From the NCBI GenBank assembly GCA_946055445.1, contig CAMGGF010000011.1, forward strand, positions 1-16,680: a stretch of DNA of 16,680 nt, written 5' to 3'. This document shows, in pieces, positions 1-6,726 of this stretch. Positions within the stretch are counted from its first letter, which is position 1; each line of letters opens with the position of its first letter. Below the pieces are notes generated by a model. The model did not search any database and had not been told where the DNA came from. It worked only from the letters and a program-made list of their open reading frames with translations. The stretch comes from an uncultured Ruminococcus sp. (GTDB lineage Bacteria > Bacillota > Clostridia > Oscillospirales > Acutalibacteraceae). Made by a program: the position numbers and the translations under genes.

Positions 1-108
1 TTGCTTTTGAGACGGCAGTCGGGCTGACGCCCGACAACGGTGAAAAAGTGAAAATACGCCGTAATATCAAATTTTCGGCATATTGTGTTCGACTCCCCTC
101 ACCTTATA
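1..108. other. Left-edge region with no supportable gene
   Basis: No gene can be supported here. The only clear structure is a perfect 7-bp hairpin, GTCGGGC (18-24) and GCCCGAC (29-35) with a TGAC loop. It has no T-run on either side, so it is not a typical intrinsic terminator. One plus-strand frame stays open from position 3 to 266, but it runs through the trkH terminator and into the antisense of trkH, so it is probably fortuitous. Confidence 0.4.
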
Positions 109-148
109 CAAAAAACAAGAGGGCAGAAGTATGTGCTTCCCTCTTGTT
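109..148 (-). terminator. Intrinsic terminator of the trkA-trkH operon
   Basis: On the minus strand, 17 bases after the trkH stop codon, a perfect 10-bp stem forms between AACAAGAGGG (148-139) and CCCTCTTGTT (123-114) around a 15-base loop. It is followed directly by a run of T (positions 115-110 read on the minus strand). A stable stem plus T-run straight after a stop codon is the standard rho-independent terminator layout and marks the end of the potassium uptake operon. Confidence 0.88.
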
Positions 149-165
149 GCATATTGTATTCTGCC

Positions 166-1614
166 TTAATTTTTCCGTTTCCATGCCTTGTAGTAAAATA
201 CAATCAGCATCGGGTAAATTTCCAACCTGCCTGCAAGCATCAGGAAACTTAAAATTACCTTTGTAAAATACGAAAGTTCGCTGAAATTGCCGGAGGGGCT
301 CAGCCGCCCGAATGCAGGCCCGACATTGTTGAAACAGGTCAGCACTGCGCCGATTGCCTCTTGCATATCCACATTGTCAAAGCAGACAAAGAAAATTCCC
401 GTAAATACCACAACCACATAAATGCCGAGGTATGCAAGTACGCTTTGCACATACTGTCCGTCCAGCGTTTTGCCGTCTACCTTGACGGTAACCACCTCGC
501 GCGCATTTAAGGATTTTTTGATTTGGCTTAACACCGATTTACAAAGCACCATCATACGCTCAACCTTAAACCCGCCACCCGTAGAGCCTGCGCACGCGCC
601 GATACAAAACAGCGAGAGAAGCACCATTTGTGAGAATACGGGCCAGTGTGTATAGTCGGCAGTCGAAAAGCCCGTTGTGGTGATAATTGACGCCACCTGA
701 AACCCTGCATACCGCACAGCGGTGGTAATATGCTCATAAATCGGCAGAATATCCAGCGCAATCACAACGGTGGTAAAGGCGATGATGCCGAGATACCAGC
801 GGAGTTCTTCGCTTTTGAAAACACGCCCGAATTGGCGCATCAGCAAAAGGAAGTAAAGATTGAAGTTCACGCCGAATAAAATCATAAAGACGGAAATAAC
901 CACTTCCGCATACAAACTGTGGTAAGCAGCAATGCTCGCGTTTCGCACGGAGAAGCCGCCCGTACCCGCTGTGGCAAACGCCGTGGTGACGCTGTCAAAA
1001 AACGGAATGCCGCCCGCCCACAGGAAAATGATTTCCAAAACGGTCAAAACAAAATAAATCAAATACAAAATGCGCGCGGTCATCATCGTTTTGGAAACGA
1101 GTTTCCCCATTGTGGGGCCGGGTACTTCCGCGCGTAAAATGTGCATCGACTGATTTTCGCGTTGCGGCAAAAATGCCAATACGAAAACGAGAACGCCCAT
1201 ACCGCCAATCCAGTGCGTGAAACTGCGCCAAAACAAAACGCTTTTCGGCAGAGACTCAATATCGTTTAAAATCGACGCGCCCGTGGTGGTAAATCCCGAA
1301 ACCGTTTCGAACAGCGCGTCAATGGGGTGCGAAATTGCGCCTGTAAACCAAAACGGCAACGCGCCGAAGGCGGAAATCATGATCCACGAAATCGCAACAA
1401 TCATAAACCCTTCGCGCGCGTAAATGCGGCGATGCCGCGGGCGTTTGATTTCCAAAAGGAAACCGAAAGCAAGCAAAAGCGCCGCCGTCAAGACAAATGC
1501 CCACGGCGTACCGCTTTCTTTGAAATAAAATGCAACGCTCAGCGGCAAAAGCATCAAAATTGCTTCCGCAATCAGAATTTTGCCGACCGTTGTGCTGACC
1601 ATTCTGTAATTCAT
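166..1614 (-). CDS. trkH: TrkH/KtrB family potassium channel subunit
   Basis: Membrane subunit of a Trk/Ktr potassium uptake system, which passes K+ (sometimes Na+) through a four-repeat pore gated by a cytosolic TrkA/KtrA ring. The 482-residue protein has hydrophobic helices throughout and four pore loops with the expected selectivity glycines: TTTG (109-112), TAGTG (215-219), TTTG (312-315) and NNVGPAFG (429-436). These match the four degenerate M1-P-M2 repeats of the family, and the length is typical of TrkH. I chose ATG at 1614 rather than an in-frame start at 1686. The shorter form begins with the usual cytosolic tail before the first helix, lies 19 bases after the trkA stop, and has an AGGAG site about 13 bases upstream; the longer form would overlap trkA and add a charged, non-homologous-looking tail. 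It is co-transcribed with trkA. Confidence 0.93.
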   Translation of the reverse strand: MNYRMVSTTVGKILIAEAILMLLPLSVAFYFKESGTPWAFVLTAALLLAFGFLLEIKRPRHRRIYAREGFMIVAISWIMISAFGALPFWFTGAISHPIDALFETVSGFTTTGASILNDIESLPKSVLFWRSFTHWIGGMGVLVFVLAFLPQRENQSMHILRAEVPGPTMGKLVSKTMMTARILYLIYFVLTVLEIIFLWAGGIPFFDSVTTAFATAGTGGFSVRNASIAAYHSLYAEVVISVFMILFGVNFNLYFLLLMRQFGRVFKSEELRWYLGIIAFTTVVIALDILPIYEHITTAVRYAGFQVASIITTTGFSTADYTHWPVFSQMVLLSLFCIGACAGSTGGGFKVERMMVLCKSVLSQIKKSLNAREVVTVKVDGKTLDGQYVQSVLAYLGIYVVVVFTGIFFVCFDNVDMQEAIGAVLTCFNNVGPAFGRLSPSGNFSELSYFTKVILSFLMLAGRLEIYPMLIVFYYKAWKRKN

Positions 1615-1633
1615 TGTGCTTTGTGTTCTCCTG

Positions 1634-2989
1634 TCAACGGAAAATTTCTTCGAAATTCTTAAAACCGGACTGCGCGGTAATAACAATCACATTGTCGCCG
1701 TTTTCAATCGTGTCGTCGCCGCACGGATAAATGATTTTGCCTTTTCTTAAAATACAGCCAATCATCACATCGGCTTTCAACTGCAATTCTTTTAAGGCAC
1801 TGCCGATATAGAACGCATTTTCGCTTGCAATACGAAATTCCAACGCCTCTACGCGGTCATTGACCAATTTGTATAAAGTCTGCACGCTGCTGCTGCCGGA
1901 GTTTTCCAGCGCACGCACATAGCCGATAATCTGATTGGCGGCTATGGTTTTTGAGGAAACCGCCGTTTCAATCCCGATGCTTTGCAAAATATCGTAGGAC
2001 ACGCGATTGACTTTTGCCACGGTTTTTCCGACACCGATGGATGAAGCGTACATCGTGGTGATGATGTTTTCCTCGTCAATTGTGGTCAAAGAAACGAATG
2101 CGTCTTGGTTATCAAGCCCCTGTTCGAGCAAAACAGCACGGTCACTGCCGTCGCCGCAAATCACGGTCGCGTGCGGCAACAGTTCGGCTAAAACGGTGGC
2201 GCGCTGTTCGTCAATTTCAATCACTTTGACTTGGTGCCCCGTTTCGGACAACTGCTTGGCAAGGTAATAGCCCATTTTGCCGCCGCCCGAAATCAGCACA
2301 TTTTTGGTGCGGTGGCGGTAAATGCCCAGTTCTTTCATAAACGCAATCATATCGTTGCGCTTCGAGGTAATATGAATGCGGTCGCCCGCCTCCAAACAGA
2401 AATTCCCGTTCGGGATATACACTTTTTCGCCGCGCTGTACCGCGCAGATGAGCACGCGGGATTTAAACCGCTTTGCAATTTCAAATACGCACATACCCGA
2501 AAGGGGGTTGTCCGCTTTCAAGTCGATTTCCGCCAAATCCACGCGGTCGCCGGCAAAACTTTCCATATTTAAAGCCGTCGGGAACCGCAATACACGCGCA
2601 ATTTCATTTGCGGCGGCAAATTCGGGGTTCACCACCAAACTCAAACCCAGTTCCTCTTTAAAAAAGTGCAGTTGCTGGGCGTATTCGGGGTTCCGTACAC
2701 GGGCAATGGTGTGGTGCGCGCCGATTTTTTTGGCAACCAGACAGCAAAGGATATTCAGTTCGTCCGAAGAAGTCGCCGCAATAAACAGCCGTGCTTTGTC
2801 CACGCCCGCCTCTTTTTGCACGCTGTAACTTGCGCCGTTGCCGCAAAGCCCCATGACATCATATTGATTGACCATTTCTTCCACGACTTTCGGGTCTTTG
2901 TCAATGACCACCACATCGTGCCCTTCCACGGATAAGTGCTCGGTGAGTGCCGCGCCGACCTTGCCGTCGCCGACAATGACGATATTCAT
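1634..2989 (-). CDS. trkA: TrkA family potassium uptake regulator (two RCK domains)
   Basis: Peripheral cytosolic subunit that binds nucleotide and gates TrkH. The 451-residue protein contains two tandem RCK modules, as in full-length TrkA (KtrA carries one). The first Rossmann fold opens with GDGKVG (7-12) and has an acidic residue at the end of the second strand (VVVID, D30), typical of NAD(H)/ATP-type binding. The second opens with GGGKMG (235-240) followed by VIEID (257-261). Each is followed by an RCK_C/TrkA_C-like region (about 150-210 and 385-450). The start at 2989 has an AGGAG site (AGGAGAGCAAATTT then ATG). It is the first gene of the operon; trkH follows after 19 bases and the pair ends at the terminator at 109-148. 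K+ transport with a gating subunit is the secure assignment; ion preference cannot be read from the sequence. Confidence 0.94.
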   Translation of the reverse strand: MNIVIVGDGKVGAALTEHLSVEGHDVVVIDKDPKVVEEMVNQYDVMGLCGNGASYSVQKEAGVDKARLFIAATSSDELNILCCLVAKKIGAHHTIARVRNPEYAQQLHFFKEELGLSLVVNPEFAAANEIARVLRFPTALNMESFAGDRVDLAEIDLKADNPLSGMCVFEIAKRFKSRVLICAVQRGEKVYIPNGNFCLEAGDRIHITSKRNDMIAFMKELGIYRHRTKNVLISGGGKMGYYLAKQLSETGHQVKVIEIDEQRATVLAELLPHATVICGDGSDRAVLLEQGLDNQDAFVSLTTIDEENIITTMYASSIGVGKTVAKVNRVSYDILQSIGIETAVSSKTIAANQIIGYVRALENSGSSSVQTLYKLVNDRVEALEFRIASENAFYIGSALKELQLKADVMIGCILRKGKIIYPCGDDTIENGDNVIVITAQSGFKNFEEIFR

Positions 2990-3271
2990 AAATTTGCTCT
3001 CCTGTTTCGGTTGCAGTTTTGTATTGAAAACGGGCGAAACGCCTATATATCAACTTTGCATTGCACCATAAAGTTGCCGTTCTTGCAATAGCGGCAGACA
3101 AAAATCAGCCGCGTCTGCGAATCAGCGGCATTTTTTTCGCCGTTTTGTCTAAAAAGCATATCGCAGTCGGCTGTTCCTTGACATTTTCTATGCATTTGCA
3201 CCGAAAAATGCTTGTCATATGCGCAGTTTTTATGTATAATAGTATATATTTCCAAAACGGAGGTTTTGAAT
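2990..3271. promoter_or_regulatory. Divergent intergenic region between trkA and the hydrogenase-like operon
   Basis: This 282-base region serves both directions. Rightwards there is a good promoter at 3212-3240 (separate entry). Leftwards, for trkA, I see only a weak candidate -10 (TATATA on the minus strand, about 3044-3049) with no convincing -35. A 7-bp inverted repeat, CAACTTT (3051-3057) and AAAGTTG (3070-3076), lies next to it and could be an operator. Overlapping short complementary blocks at 3091-3129 followed by seven T (3131-3137) are described under findings. I see no c-di-AMP (ydaO) riboswitch core upstream of trkA. Confidence 0.45.
3212..3240 (+). promoter_or_regulatory. SigA-type promoter of the DRTGG/HydS operon
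   Basis: TTGTCA (3212-3217) and TATAAT (3235-3240) are separated by exactly 17 bases. This is a perfect -10 and a 5-of-6 match to the -35 consensus. The predicted transcription start is near 3247, giving a short leader (about 25 bases) with a GGAGG site at 3259-3263 before the ATG at 3272. This suggests constitutive housekeeping transcription, unless a regulator acts at nearby sites. Confidence 0.85.
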
Positions 3272-3619
3272 ATGACAGTTCGTGAAATACAGGAAATCCT
3301 CTCGGCGCAGGTGATTTGCGGCGAGGAGTTTTTAGACCGTGAGGTGTTTTCCGCCTGCGGCAGTGATATGATGAGCGATGTGCTTGCCTATGTGAAAGAA
3401 CAGGCGGTGCTTTTGTCGGGGCTTGTGAACCCGCAGGTGGTGCGTACCGCCGAAATGATGGATATGCAGTGTATTGTGTTTGTGCGCGGCAAATATCCCG
3501 ATGACAGTATTATCGGCCTTGCGCGTGACCGTGATATTGTTCTGCTTTCCACACAGTACCCGATGTTTGCCTCTTGCGGTATGCTGTACGAAAAAGGGCT
3601 GCGGGGAGGCGCAATATAA
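3272..3619 (+). CDS. DRTGG-domain protein (first gene of HydS module)
   Basis: A 115-residue soluble protein resembling the stand-alone DRTGG domain (related to the N-terminal domain of HPr kinase and a domain in some phosphotransacetylases). It opens with TVREIQEILSAQVICG, as DRTGG-type folds do, and then alternates short beta strands and helices (VLLSGLVNPQVVRTAEMMD, CIVFVRG, DIVLLSTQYPMF). I see no catalytic motif, so a ligand-binding or regulatory role is the inference. DRTGG domains in CBS-type pyrophosphatases take part in adenine-nucleotide control, but that function cannot be assumed here. The ATG at 3272 has an ideal ACGGAGG site. The TAA stop overlaps the next gene's ATG by one base, indicating coupled translation with the ATPase. 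In clostridia such proteins commonly sit next to hydrogenase-related genes. Confidence 0.82.
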   Translation: MTVREIQEILSAQVICGEEFLDREVFSACGSDMMSDVLAYVKEQAVLLSGLVNPQVVRTAEMMDMQCIVFVRGKYPDDSIIGLARDRDIVLLSTQYPMFASCGMLYEKGLRGGAI

Positions 3620-4044
3620 TGAGTTTGATTACCCTGCACTACGATGTGCCCGGTGACGATTTCACCCGTGCGGGCGAGGCGTCGGGCAATGTCAAAACCC
3701 ATTTGAAAAAGTTGGGCTTCAATCCCACGGTGGTTCGCAATGTGGTGATTGCGCTGTATGAGGCGGAAATCAATATGGTCATTCACGCGGGCGGCGGGGA
3801 AATTGATGTCGAAATCGACCCCGACCAAATCCGTATGGTGTTAACCGACCACGGCCCCGGCATTCCCGATGTGGAATTGGCAATGCAGGAGGGGTATTCC
3901 ACCGCGCCCGACAATGTGCGTGCGTTGGGCTTCGGCGCAGGTATGGGTTTGCCGAACATTAAAAAATATACCGATGATATGCAAATCGAAACCGAAATCG
4001 GCGTCGGTACGACTATGCGGCTTCGCGTAGATGTTCCCGCGTAA
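3619..4044 (+). CDS. RsbW/SpoIIAB-like GHKL ATP-binding protein
   Basis: A 141-residue stand-alone GHKL (HATPase_c) domain, the fold shared by histidine kinases and by anti-sigma-factor serine kinases such as RsbW and SpoIIAB. The ATP-site boxes are visible: N box YEAEINMVIHA (47-57, with E50 and N52), G1 box DHGPGIPD (77-84) and G2 box GFGAGMGLPNIKKY (104-117). The length is that of anti-sigma kinases and there is no dimerisation/phosphoacceptor domain, so it cannot be a self-contained histidine kinase. No sigma factor or anti-anti-sigma (STAS) partner is encoded nearby. A plausible partner is the hydrogenase-like protein that follows after 52 bases or the DRTGG protein it overlaps. The ATG at 3619 overlaps the upstream TAA, and GGGGAGG lies about 10 bases upstream. 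Domain assignment is strong; the kinase target is unknown. Confidence 0.86.
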   Translation: MSLITLHYDVPGDDFTRAGEASGNVKTHLKKLGFNPTVVRNVVIALYEAEINMVIHAGGGEIDVEIDPDQIRMVLTDHGPGIPDVELAMQEGYSTAPDNVRALGFGAGMGLPNIKKYTDDMQIETEIGVGTTMRLRVDVPA

Positions 4045-4096
4045 ACACCGAAACGGGTTAGATTGATCATTCTACATATTACGGAGATACAAGAGT

Positions 4097-5410
4097 ATGC
4101 TGTCAACTGAATTTTTCCATTCCGTGCGATTGGACGAAGAAAAATGCAAAGGCTGCATTAACTGCATCAAACGCTGTCCGACGGGCGCCATTCGCGTGCG
4201 CCGCGGCAAAGCATATATTATTTCGGAACGTTGCATCGACTGCGGCGAGTGTATTCGCATTTGTCCCAATCACGCAAAATACGCCGAAAAATACTCATTT
4301 AATGAAATATTGCAATACAAATACCGCATCGCTCTGCCCGCCCCGACGCTGTACGGGCAGTTTAACAATTTAGACGATGTGGACTATGTGCTCAATGGCT
4401 TTTTGCAAATGGGCTTTGACGATGTGTTTGAAGTTTCGGTCGGTGCGGAATTGGTGTCGGATGCAACGCGCGCCTATATGCAGCGGCAGGATATTGTGCG
4501 CCCTGTCATTTCCTCGGCGTGCCCCGCGATTGTGCGGCTTATCCGCGTTCGTTTCCCGAATCTCATTCCCAATGTGCTCGATTTAAACGCACCGTTAGAG
4601 GAGGCGGCGCGGCTTGCACGCGCCCGCGCAGTTGAAAAAACAGGGCTTGCGCCCGAGGATATCGGTGTGTTTTTTATCACGCCTTGCACGGCGAAAATCA
4701 CCGCGATTAAACAGCCGATTTGCAATGAAAAATCCCATATCAGCGGTGTGTTTGCCATCAAAGATATTTACCCTGTGCTCGTTGGGCAAATGGATAAACT
4801 GACCGAAGTAAAGCCACTGAAAAATTCCGGCATTTTGGGCGTTGGCTGGGCGTCTTCGGGCGGGGAGTCCGCAGCGCTGATTAAAGAACGGTATCTTGCG
4901 GCAGACGGCATAGAAAATGTCATCAAGGTTTTGGAAGAGGTCGAGGACGAAAAGTTAAACGATTTGGATTTCATTGAACTGAACGCCTGCTCGGGCGGCT
5001 GTGTCGGCGGCCCGCTGACCGTTGAAAACCCGTATGTCGCAAAAGCGCGCCTGCAAAGACTGCGCAAATATTTGCCCGTTTCCTGCAACCATTTGGGAAC
5101 GGAAACCATCCCGCACGAAATGCAGTGGGAAAAACCGTTGGCACCCGTCAGCATTATGAAACTCGACACGGATTTGCGCCGTGCGATGGAAAAGATGGCG
5201 AAAATGAACGAAATCGAAAAAACCTTGCCGGGGCTCGACTGCGGCACTTGCGGCGCGCCGTCCTGCCGTGATTTGGCGGAGGATATTGTGCGCGGCAAAG
5301 CGTCGATTGAAGATTGCGTATTCTTCACGCGCGAAAATGCCGACGGCAGTAACTACATTCCCATTCCCGCGCCGTTCCGCAAGTCGGACGAGTCGAAAAA
5401 ATCGGAGTAA
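4097..5410 (+). CDS. Putative sensory [FeFe]-hydrogenase-like iron-sulfur protein (HydS type)
   Basis: A 437-residue protein with three parts. (a) An N-terminal 2x[4Fe-4S] ferredoxin domain: CxxCxxCxxxCP at C17/C20/C23/C27 and C46/C49/C52/C56. (b) An H-cluster domain of about 80-340: SSACP (139-143), TPCTAK (195-200) and LNACSGGC (295-302), retaining the four cysteines expected to hold the H-cluster (C142, C197, C298, C302) and K200. (c) A C-terminal CxxCxxxxC...C cluster motif (C382, C385, C390, C407), as in RnfB-like FeS domains. Compared with catalytic enzymes (TSCCP, MPC, EVMAC), the proton-shuttling Cys is Ala141 and two methionines near the cluster are Thr195 and Asn296. Alanine at that site is known in sensory hydrogenases (HydS). 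There is no PAS domain. The protein is cytosolic (no signal peptide). The ATG at 4097 has GGAGA nine bases upstream. A slow H2/redox sensor is inferred; true activity is untested, and maturases HydE/F/G are not in the window. Confidence 0.85.
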   Translation: MLSTEFFHSVRLDEEKCKGCINCIKRCPTGAIRVRRGKAYIISERCIDCGECIRICPNHAKYAEKYSFNEILQYKYRIALPAPTLYGQFNNLDDVDYVLNGFLQMGFDDVFEVSVGAELVSDATRAYMQRQDIVRPVISSACPAIVRLIRVRFPNLIPNVLDLNAPLEEAARLARARAVEKTGLAPEDIGVFFITPCTAKITAIKQPICNEKSHISGVFAIKDIYPVLVGQMDKLTEVKPLKNSGILGVGWASSGGESAALIKERYLAADGIENVIKVLEEVEDEKLNDLDFIELNACSGGCVGGPLTVENPYVAKARLQRLRKYLPVSCNHLGTETIPHEMQWEKPLAPVSIMKLDTDLRRAMEKMAKMNEIEKTLPGLDCGTCGAPSCRDLAEDIVRGKASIEDCVFFTRENADGSNYIPIPAPFRKSDESKKSE

Positions 5411-5429
5411 TCGAAGATTAGGTGATGAT

Positions 5430-5756
5430 ATGACTGTAAAGGAATTTGCACAGCAGCAAAGTTTAACCGTTGCGGTTGAAGGGGATTTATCCCGCGAAAT
5501 CGGCGGCGGCTACTGCGGCGATTTGTTGAGTTGGGTAATGTCGCGCGCCGAGAGTGATGACTGTTGGTTTACGGTGATGGGCAATGTCAACGCCGTGGCT
5601 GTCAGCGTGCTTGCGGATTGCGCCTGCATTGTACTTTGTGAAAACGCACCGTTAGACGATGACGCGAAATTAAAAGCCGAACAGCAGGGTGTGAATATTT
5701 TGCTGTCTGAACAGAACGCCTACACGCTCGCCGCGGCACTTTCAAAAGCCTTATGA
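5430..5756 (+). CDS. Second small DRTGG-like protein of the HydS module
   Basis: A 108-residue soluble protein starting MTVKEFAQQQSLTVAVEGD, parallel to the first DRTGG protein (MTVREIQEILSAQVICGEE). It shares the same alternating pattern, with GGGYCGDLLSWVMSRA, a central hydrophobic stretch (VNAVAVSVLADCACIVLCE) and a closing strand-helix (NILLSEQNAYTLAAALSKAL). It resembles the small proteins often labelled 'iron-sulfur binding hydrogenase' or DRTGG-domain in clostridial hydrogenase loci; its four Cys residues do not form a recognised cluster motif, so that label is not supported here. The start is ATG 5430, preceded by AGGTGAT, 19 bases after the HydS-like stop. Its TGA overlaps the PHP gene start (ATGA at 5753-5756), implying coupled translation. 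The function is unknown; a regulatory ligand-binding or adaptor role is inferred from position. Confidence 0.76.
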   Translation: MTVKEFAQQQSLTVAVEGDLSREIGGGYCGDLLSWVMSRAESDDCWFTVMGNVNAVAVSVLADCACIVLCENAPLDDDAKLKAEQQGVNILLSEQNAYTLAAALSKAL

Positions 5757-6469
5757 AGATTTACGCGGACTTGCATATGCATTCGTGCCTGTCGCCCTGC
5801 GGCGACAACGATATGACGCCCTACAACCTTGTCAATATGGCAAAACTGTTGGGCTTTGATATGATTGCCTTAACCGACCACAATTCCTGCCGCAACTGCA
5901 AAAGTGCCATATCTGTCGGCAAAGAAATCGGCTTGACGGTTGTGCCCGGTATGGAACTTTGCACCGCCGAGGAAATACATTGCGTTTGCCTGTTGCCTGA
6001 TTTGGACGCGGCAGATGCGTTCTCTCAGCATATTCACGGTACAATGCCGCCTGTTGAAAATCGACCCGAGATTTTTGGGGAACAACGCGTTATGGATACA
6101 GCAGACGGTGTTTTGGATACCGAGCCTTTGCTTTTAACCACGGCGAGTTCGGTTTCGGTCGATGATTTGGTGCCGTTGGTGCGTTCCTTTGGCGGCACAT
6201 GTTTTCCCGCGCATTTGGACCGCGCGTCATACAGCATTCTGTCCGTGTTGGGCTTTTTGTATCCCGAACTGCAATTCACCACAGCGGAATTTACGCACAA
6301 AGCCTTTTTACCACAGTATTTCGAAAAGCATCCGCTTTTGCAGGGAATGCATATTGTGCGCAATTCCGACGCGCATTATCTTGAAAATATGGTTGAACCC
6401 GCCGAGCCGCTTGACCTGCGCGAAAATTCCGCCCAAGCCTTGATTGACTATATCAACGGGATAGCGTAG
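5753..6469 (+). CDS. PHP-domain metal-dependent hydrolase
   Basis: A 238-residue cytosolic protein of the polymerase-and-histidinol-phosphatase (PHP) superfamily, which hydrolyses phosphoesters with a metal cluster in a distorted TIM barrel. The metal-binding motifs are present in order: DLHMHS (H8, H10), CGDND (D18), LTDHN (H43), GMELC (E68), FPAHLDR (H154) and NSDAHYL (D206, H208). The set looks complete, so an active enzyme is likely; relatives include nucleotide and nucleic-acid phosphatases, and the substrate cannot be read from the sequence. It is the last gene of the module, overlapping the DRTGG-like gene by ATGA. The stop is TAG, the only amber stop among the complete genes seen here, followed one codon later by an in-frame TGA (TAG-CCG-TGA). 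Similar PHP genes accompany HydS-like and hydABC genes in other clostridia. Confidence 0.9.
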   Translation: MKIYADLHMHSCLSPCGDNDMTPYNLVNMAKLLGFDMIALTDHNSCRNCKSAISVGKEIGLTVVPGMELCTAEEIHCVCLLPDLDAADAFSQHIHGTMPPVENRPEIFGEQRVMDTADGVLDTEPLLLTTASSVSVDDLVPLVRSFGGTCFPAHLDRASYSILSVLGFLYPELQFTTAEFTHKAFLPQYFEKHPLLQGMHIVRNSDAHYLENMVEPAEPLDLRENSAQALIDYINGIA

Positions 6470-6502
6470 CCGTGACGCAGAATAAATCGTGATTTTTTGT
6501 AG

Positions 6503-6523
6503 GGGGCGACGACACGGCGCCCC
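6503..6523. repeat. GGGGCG/CGCCCC hairpin
   Basis: A perfect 6-bp inverted repeat, GGGGCG (6503-6508) and CGCCCC (6518-6523), with a 9-base loop, preceded by TTTTTTGTAG. This 'GTAGGGG-cg...cgCCCC' form recalls dispersed intergenic hairpins of gut Firmicutes. There is no T-run after it, so it is a poor terminator. Its membership in a dispersed family is an inference. Confidence 0.5.
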
Positions 6524-6557
6524 GTAACAAATGCCGCACAATTTATTTTGCCGGGTA

Positions 6558-6579
6558 CGGAACGGTCTTGACCGTTCCG
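6558..6579. repeat. 10-bp perfect hairpin CGGAACGGTC/GACCGTTCCG
   Basis: CGGAACGGTC (6558-6567) is directly followed by TT and its exact reverse complement GACCGTTCCG (6570-6579). The structure is strong, almost a palindrome, with no T-run on either side. It lies in the cluster of hairpins downstream of the PHP gene and may protect the 3' end of that mRNA or be a dispersed repeat. Confidence 0.6.
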
Positions 6580-6605
6580 CGAATCATACCGAAGCATATA
6601 AATTT

Positions 6606-6690
6606 GTCATTCTGAGCCGTTAGGCGAAGAATCTCATTTTGCACATTTTTATTTATGCTTTTTGAGATTCTTCACTTCGTTCAGAATGAC
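6606..6690. repeat. MITE-like inverted repeat (CATTCTGA...GAAGAATCTCA family)
   Basis: Left arm 6606-6636 starts GTCATTCTGA and ends GAAGAATCTCA. The right arm, 6663-6690, is its reverse complement (TGAGATTCTTC ... TCAGAATGAC). The arms match over 10 and 11 bases and differ in a short middle stretch (10 bases on the left, 7 on the right). A 26-base AT-rich loop separates them. This is recognisable as the widespread short intergenic element read in other genomes as 'CATTCTGAGCGAAGCGAAGAATCT'; antisense translation yields the familiar spurious peptide HSERSEESQ. It has no transposase and is likely a non-autonomous or relic element. Confidence 0.8.
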
Positions 6691-6695
6691 AATCA

Positions 6696-6715
6696 GGCGG
6701 GTTTCTATGCCCGCC
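6696..6715. repeat. GGCGGG/CCCGCC hairpin
   Basis: GGCGGG (6696-6701) and CCCGCC (6710-6715) form a perfect 6-bp stem with an 8-base loop, six bases after the MITE-like element. There is no T-run. It is probably part of the same composite of short dispersed repeats. Confidence 0.5.
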
Positions 6716-6726
6716 CGTAATACGAC

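Noticed and set aside
80..105. Resemblance of TGTTCGACTCCCC to a tRNA T-arm
   Set aside because: The bases flanking the putative T-loop do not form a 5-bp T-stem, and no anticodon or D-arm can be folded upstream.
3..266. Plus-strand frame open from the window edge through position 266
   Set aside because: It runs through the trkH terminator and the antisense of the trkH 3' end, lacks a ribosome binding site for its internal ATG, and its product has no recognisable features; probably chance.
1615..1686. Longer trkH start at 1686
   Set aside because: It would overlap the end of trkA by over 50 bases and adds a charged extension unlike the family; ATG 1614 has a suitable upstream AGGAG.
2990..3200. 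Possible c-di-AMP (ydaO) riboswitch upstream of trkA
   Set aside because: Potassium genes of Firmicutes often carry one, but none of the conserved core blocks can be seen on the minus strand.
4097..5410. Calling the hydrogenase-like protein a catalytic HydA
   Set aside because: The proton-shuttle cysteine and two active-site methionines are replaced and no HydB/HydC partners are adjacent; a sensory role fits better.
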